Made by a program: the position numbers and the translations under genes | Notes under the pieces: model-generated | The model's input: only the letters and a program-made list of their open reading frames with translations | The model's database searches: none | Told to the model about the DNA's origin: nothing | NCBI RefSeq assembly: GCF_032452875.1 | Contig: NC_083868.1 | Coordinates: forward strand, 34,638,537-34,702,536 | Source: Bos javanicus | Taxonomy: Eukaryota > Chordata > Mammalia > Artiodactyla > Bovidae | Reading direction: 5' to 3' | DNA: 64,000 nt | Shown: positions 58,036 through 64,000 of the stretch, one piece after another | Numbering within the stretch: the stretch's first letter is position 1 | Layout: each line of letters begins with the position of its first letter

Positions 58036-59759
58036 AAAGAAGAGTGAAAATTAAATTCCCTTAAACCATGAAACACACATCTGAACAGAATAAGTAAGTT
58101 GCCAAATGCTGATGGACAAGTTCTTCTAATATGTATTTATTGGAAAAGGACTAATTAATTTAATGAAAATGGAGAAAATATAACACATACTATATTTGAA
58201 GATCATGAATCAAAGTAAAACTTCTGTCCCAAGACTCCTTATTATAAATGTATGAGAGTGATGTCACTATGATGATAACACTAGACATTCTCAACATGCT
58301 TCCTCTCACAAAAATTACAACTGACTACAATTCATGGACAAAACACCACTGAATAAATCCTAGAACATGGAATGAAGCTGAAGCATGCCTCCCTTCACCA
58401 CAGAGACCAAGACAGACTGTGTCAGTGGGTAAAAGGAGCAGCTACACACTGACAACATTGCTCTTTTCCCAGAATTGTGGTGCACCACCCCAAGGAGAGA
58501 CCTCCTCTGAGATGATGAGTCCTTCAGTGGGAAAAGAGCACAAAGTGGAGATCTAACTCTCCAAGCATGTGGGTCACTTCTTGGGAGCCCGCATTCCAGT
58601 CTCACCTCATAAAGATTTCAGGGCAATCTTCAGGGCTTGATGACTGAGAATTGGATTGTGACAAGAATACTTGGGAGGGTCTTGCAATCATTAGCACTTG
58701 GATCTTTGAAAATAAAGTTCCTCCTTGAACCACCCAAGTAGTAGTTCCAGCCAGCTGCTTTGCTCATCTGCAGAGTCAAAACAATGGCATGGCCTGACCA
58801 AGGAACTCAGCAGGGTGCAGACCTACTTGATACGTGTCCTTAAATGAAGAATCTTGTTGGCCTTGGAGCCTGGTCTGTTTCTTGCTTAGGAGGGGAAGCC
58901 AACACAAGGGAGCTGAATCATAGCTAGGTCATAATTAAATGTAATTCCTGGCCGCACTCAACCAGAAAGACTGGCAAGAACACCTGGAAAATATGTAGCC
59001 CAGTAAATTTGAGCGAGAGTACCATTGGCAGGGCTGGTTTTCCATAGAGCAAAGTTAGTGGCATTAAAGTAATGAACTTTAAGCATTGATTAGCTTGAGC
59101 CAAGACACATATAAAGAGCTTTGTTAAACTTGGAGATTGTTTTCAATTTCCACCTGGGCAGGGAAGCTAATTTGTAGCCCTGCCCATCACTGAATATTGT
59201 ACTCAGTCCATCCCACCAAGGAACTTAAACAGAGCACATGGGAGGCTGTCTAGCTCATCCAGCAGTCTTGTTTACACAGCGGCACTTGAACAGAGACCAC
59301 AACCCACAGCTTTCCCTGTCTTCAGATCAAAACCAAATGTGCCATCTGGCCAGGGAAGTCTGTGAATAGTCTTACTTGATTTGCATCCCTAACCAATGGA
59401 CCATGTAGGCCCTAGGGACTGTTTTGCTGCCCTGACAAAGCAAGGAAGCTAACTTATAGTCTAACCTACTAATGATTATAATATGTAGTCTGACCATCTA
59501 GTAAGCCTCAGCAGAGAACTCAGGCAACTGTAGATACCATCCCCATCCTTGCTTAGGAGGGAACCAAGCCACCAGTCTCACCAAACTGTTCTCAGCCAGT
59601 GATACATACTTTACCTTTAACCTCAGAGCATCAGTGGTGGACTCAGCCCAAAATAGGACCTAATATCAAGCTTACCTTCCCAAGAACATTATCAGTGGAC
59701 ACATCTAGAAACCCAAACTGAGTTAACTTTTGAAGAACTATCTCTGCTAAAGCAAGACT
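58036..59759 (+). mobile_element. Possible old L1 5' UTR
   Basis: The segment 58360-59759 is less AT-rich than the flanks and leads directly into L1 ORF1-like sequence on the same strand, so a 5' UTR is the natural reading. It contains loosely repeated units such as 'gggaagctaatttgtagcc' (59161) and 'aggaagctaacttatagtc' (59443). Assignment rests on position; I do not recognise the text itself. 58036-58359 is unassigned. Confidence 0.45.
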
Positions 59760-59947
59760 GTCAAGTGTGAAAGAGGAAACTACTTAACCACTTACTCAAA
59801 TGCAGATACCAATGTAAGCAATTAAAGATCATGGGAAGTCAGGTAAACATGGCACCGCAAAAGGAAACTAATGAAATTTCAATAATTCACTTAAAAAAAT
59901 GAAGCTATATTAAATATCAAATAAATAATTCTGAATGATTCTCTTGA

Positions 59948-60588
59948 AGAATTTTTTAAATTTTATTTTATTTTTAAACTTTACAATATTGTATTGGTTT
60001 TGCCAAATATCAAAATGAATCCACCACAGATATACATGTGTTCCCATTCCTGAACCCTCCTCCCTCCTCCCTCCCCATACCATCCCTCTGTGTCGTCCCA
60101 GTGCACCAGCCCCAAGCATCCAGTATCATGCATCAAACCTGGACTGGCAATTCATTTCATACATGATATTATACGTATTTCAATGCCATTCTTCCAAATC
60201 ATCCCACCCTCTCCCTCTCCCACAGAGTCCAAAAGACTGTTCTATACATCAGTGTCTCTTTTGCTGTCTCGTATACAGGGTTATTGTTACCATCTTTCTA
60301 AATTCCATATATATGCGTTAGTATACTGTATTGGTGTTTTTCTTTCTGGCTTACTTCACTCTGTATAATAGGCTCCAGTTTCATCCACCTCATTAGAACT
60401 GATTCAAATGTATTCTTTTTAATGGCTGAGTAATACTCCATTGTGTATATGTACCACAGCTTTCTTATCCATTCATCTGCTGATGGACATCTAGGTTGCT
60501 TCCATGTCCTGGCTATTATAAACAGTGCTGCGATGAACACTGGGGTACATGTGTCTCTTTCAGTTCTGGTTTCCTCAGTGTGTATGAC
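59948..60588 (-). mobile_element. Ruminant L1 3' end, antisense, nested in old L1
   Basis: 5'-truncated, with T-run/T-rich tail at left, C-rich G4 complement near 60055-60075 and 3' UTR. The ORF2 C-terminus lies in the frame 60298-60645 (MEYYSAIKKN block and normal HIYGI end). It interrupts old L1 text between 'gattctcttgaagaa' and 'ctgaactaaaagaacac'. No clear TSD. Confidence 0.92.
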
Positions 60589-61050
60589 TGAACTAAAAGA
60601 ACACAAATATAACTCAGTAAAATTAGGAAAACAATTCATCGACAAATAAGTTCAACAATAAAATATAAAATATCTCCACCAAAAAAAGCAAAGAAATATT
60701 GGAGCTAAAATATGCAATGACTGAACTGAAAAATTCAATATAAACCTTCAGAAACAGAGTTAACTATGCAGAAGGATTAGTGACCTAGAAGACAATGCAT
60801 TTGAAATTATCCATTCAGTAGAGAAAAAAAATTTTGAAAAGAGTAAAGAAAGATGATGAGCCTTAAGGGGCACAATCAAAAGAAATAATATATGCATTAT
60901 GGAAATTTTAGATGAAGAAGAGAATGAGAAAAGGACAAATGGTATATTTATTTAAGCAACAATAACCAAAACCTTTTCAAATCTGAAGAGGGAAATAGAC
61001 ATCCAGGTTCGTGGGGCCCTAGGGACCCCAAATAGTTTGGATCTGATTAG

Positions 61051-61252
61051 GACCAGCTTCCCTGGTGGCTAAGATGACAAAGAATCTCCCTGTAAAGCCT
61101 GAGACCTGGGTTTGATCCCTGTGTTGGGAAGATTCCCTGGAGAAGGGAATGGGTCCCCACTCCAGTATTCTTGCCTGGAGAATTCCATGGAAAGAGGTGC
61201 ATGGAGGGCTGTAGTCCATGGGTGTGAAAAGAATCGGACACAACTGAGTTTC
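61051..61252 (+). mobile_element. Bov-tA SINE nested in old L1
   Basis: Sense Bov-tA ('cagcttccctggtggctaag...'). L1 text continues after it ('ctacaccaaaacacaatacaag'). A short flank AGG(A/G)C on both sides may be the TSD. Shadow frames on both strands (61019-61465) derive from it. Confidence 0.92.
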
Positions 61253-62557
61253 ACAGGGCTACACCAAAACACAATACAAGAAATTGTTAAAAGTCAAAGA
61301 AAGAACTTTGAAAGCCAGAAGAGAAGAGACAAAAGCTACATAAAAGGGAAATCCTATAAGTCTATATGTGGATTTCACACCAGAAACTTTCAGGCCAGGA
61401 GAAAATGGAATGATATATTGAAAGGGGAAAAAAAAATTGTCAGTTAAGAATTGTATGCCCAGCAAAGCTGTCCTTCAAAAATGAAGAAAAGATAAATATC
61501 TTTCCAAATAAACAAAAGATGGGGGTGTTTATCACTATTAGATTAACCTTACAAAAATTTCTAAAGATTTTTTAAATGGAAGCATAAGATGATAGTTAAT
61601 ATCATAAAAGTATAAGAAGTAGCATAAATCTCACTGGTAATGTTAAATATAGAGTCAAAGTTAGATTTTTTAATATGGTAACAGTTGTGTGCAATTCATT
61701 TACAACTCTATTTTAAAAAAACAAAAGCAGTAAAAATAGTGATATTTCAGCAATCTGTTATTGGATACACAGTGTAAAATATGTAAATTATAACAGTAAT
61801 AACAAAAAATATATTGGGAGAGAAGTAAAAGTGGAAAGTTTAGAAATACTATTCAAGTTGAGTTGTTGTCAGTTTAAATAGGGTATTGTAAGACACTTAA
61901 CGTATGCCTGATGGTAACCACAAAAGTAAAACCTGTAGCAAAACATGGTAAAGAAGTCAAAGCATAATGATGCCCCAAAATCATTAAGGCACAAAACAAT
62001 GAGCAAGAAATGAGGAATGATGAATCTTCAAAAGAGCGAAAACAACGAACAAAATGACAATAGTAAGCCCTTACCTATTAATTATTATTATAAATGTAAA
62101 TAGATTAAACTCCCCAATCAGAAAACACAGAATAGATGAATGGATTAAACAAAAATCCAACAATATGCTATGTATAAAATATTCTTGAAGACCCACATGT
62201 ACTGAGAATAAAGGACTGGAAAATATATTTAAAGCAAATTGTAAGCTGTACTTTTATCAAACAAAATAGACTTTAAAAATCGTAAAACAAGAAAAAGAAG
62301 GTCATTATATAGTGTTAGGCTGATCCATCAAGAACATATAACAATTATAAATATTTATGAAACTGATATTAGATCACTTAAAATAGCAAAACCTAACAGA
62401 TTAAAGAACAAATAAATAGCAGTGCAGTAAGAGTTGGGGACTTTAATATCCCACTGTCAGCAATGGATAGATTATACAGAGAATCAATAAGGAAACTGGA
62501 GACTTTAACCACACTATAGACTAAAATGGACCTGACACACATCCATAAAGTATTCCA

Positions 62558-62582
62558 TAAAGTACATTCTTTATGTACTTTA
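62558..62582. repeat. 10-bp-stem hairpin
   Basis: TAAAGTACAT / ATGTACTTTA with a 5-base loop (TCTTT). Copies of 'ataaagta' and 'gtaaagtacattctt' on both sides suggest local tandem duplication. Confidence 0.8.
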
Positions 62583-64000
62583 CACATCCGTAAAGTACAT
62601 TCTTCTGATGTACACTTGAAACATTTTATAGGATGGACCATATGTTAGGCCACAAAACAAGTCTTGTCAAATTCAAGAAGACTGAAGTTGTATCAAGTAT
62701 CTTCTCTAACCATGATTTTATAAAACTAAATATCCATAACAGGAGGAAAACTGGAAAAAAATCATGAATGCATGGGAATTAAAATAACAGACAGATCAAG
62801 AAATAAATTGAAAGATAACTAAATTTTTTTCTTGAAAAACAAACATGGAAACACAATATACCAAAAATATGGGATGTAGCAAGTGCTGTTCTAAGAGAGA
62901 AGTTCGTAATGATAAAAGCTTACATCAAGAAACAAGAAAGATCTCAAATAAACAAATCAACCCTAGTGTCTAGTCTCAAGAAACTAGAAAAAGAAGAACA
63001 CTAAACCCAAAGTCAGCAGACAGAAGAAAGTTATAAAGATTAGAGGGAAAATAATTGAACTAGAGAACAGGAAGACAACAAAAACAGTTAATCAAACTAA
63101 TAATTGTTTCTTTGAAGAGATAAACTTAAGATGTACAAATCTTTACCTAGATTAACCAAGTGAAAAGGCCCAAATCAAGAAAATTATGTATGAAAAATGA
63201 GCCATTCATAATTGGCATCACAGAAATACAAAGAATTGTAAAAGGCTACTAGGAAGAAATTTTACAATGTAGATAAAATAAAATTCTTAGAATCATATAA
63301 CCTACCAAGACTGATTAGAAAGATATAGAAAATGTCAATAGATGAAATGTTCCTAAGGATATTGAATCAGTAATCAAAAGTCTTCCAAGAAAGGGAAATC
63401 CAGGACCAGAAGTACTTGGTAATTTTTACCAAACACTTAAAGAAGAATTAAGGCAATCCTTCTGAAATTCTTCCCCAAAGTTGAAGAGTTGGGAACATTC
63501 CCAAACTCATTTTACAAGTCTACTATCACCCTGATACTAAAGCCAAAGAAGGATACTAAAAGAAAGAAGCTGCATAATAATATCCTTGGTGAATACAGCT
63601 GCAAAAATCCTCAATAAAATACTAGCAAACAGAATTAAGTAGCATAGTTAAAGGATCATTCCCATGATCAAGTAGAATTGATTCTTATGATGCAAGGAGG
63701 ATGCAACATACACAAATCATACAATGTGATACATCACACTCATAAAATTAAATTTAAAAATTATATGATGATCTCAATTGACAAAACGTATTTGACAAAA
63801 TTTAACAATTGTTCATTGTAAAAACCCTTAAAAATTAGGTGTAGGAGGAGTGTACCTCAACATAATAAAGGCTATATGTGACAAGCTCACAGTTAACATT
63901 ATATTCAACAATAAAAGTTTGAAGCATTATTAAAATCAGGTACAAGTCAAGGATGCCCACTTTCACCATTCCTATTCAACATAGTACTGACAGTTTCACC

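Larger units (their letters stand above)
59760..64000 (+). mobile_element. Old L1, ORF1 to ORF2, runs off the window
   Basis: A long, decayed sense L1. ORF1-like text ('ggcaccgcaaaaggaaac', 'actgaactgaaaaattcaata') is followed by 'ggaaatcctataag...caccagaaactttcaggcc' and 'agaattgtatgcccagcaaagctg'. Upstream-ORF2 text follows ('aagtaaaacctgtagc'). The ORF2 endonuclease region is 'gttggggactttaatatccc' (GDFN-like) at about 62435. Reverse-transcriptase text ('caaggatgcccactttcaccattcc' = QGCPLSPF) reaches the right edge. Stops are everywhere. It is interrupted by 59948-60588 and 61051-61252. Confidence 0.85.

Overview
This window looks like nuclear DNA of a ruminant, most likely a bovid such as cattle, bison, buffalo, sheep or goat. 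The evidence is the repeat content. Many BOV-A2 and Bov-tA SINEs, many copies of the BovB (RTE-clade) LINE and ruminant-type L1 copies are mixed with old mammalian repeats (MIR, L2, MER5-like, Tigger-like, L1M). I found no host protein-coding gene, tRNA, rRNA or CRISPR array. Every long open frame I could interpret is a piece of LINE ORF or its antisense shadow. The window is best read as intergenic or deep intronic DNA whose content is layered retrotransposons. No prokaryotic-style operon or novel defence or metabolic system is visible.

Layout. 1-8 kb: AT-rich DNA with a MIR, a BovB fragment, an old antisense L1 and Bov-tA. 8.1-12.7 kb: a BovB with a 13-bp target-site duplication (TSD), SINEs, and two arms of a ~192-bp inverted duplication about 2.4 kb apart. 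12.7-20.9 kb: MIR, L2, SINEs, a BovB 3' end with TSD and an 887-bp L1 3' end with TSD. 20.9-23.1 kb: a BovB whose 5' end is inverted inside one intact TSD (twin-priming structure). 23.4-33.6 kb: a structurally full-length antisense ruminant L1 bounded by a 13-bp TSD. It carries ORF1 and ORF2 relics, three 146-bp tandem units in the 5' UTR and three nested LINE insertions. 33.8-39 kb: BOV-A2, L2, an L1 split by a solo LTR that itself contains a SINE, then a MER5-like relic split by an L1 that contains two SINEs. 39-45.9 kb: L2 split by BovB, two sense L1 pieces and SINEs. 45.9-54.9 kb: mostly unassigned DNA, colliding BovB copies, BOV-A2, a Tigger-like relic and a decayed BovB. 55-58 kb: L2 pieces. 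58-64 kb: a long decayed sense L1, including a possible 5' UTR, split by an antisense L1 3' end and a Bov-tA. It runs off the right edge.

The LINE copies would once have supplied endonuclease and reverse transcriptase. The SINEs depend on such machinery, and their poly-A or BovB-like tails and 9-14 bp TSDs show this. Many insertion events can be put in relative order because they interrupt one another. Family names come from recognising sequence patterns; no database search was run.
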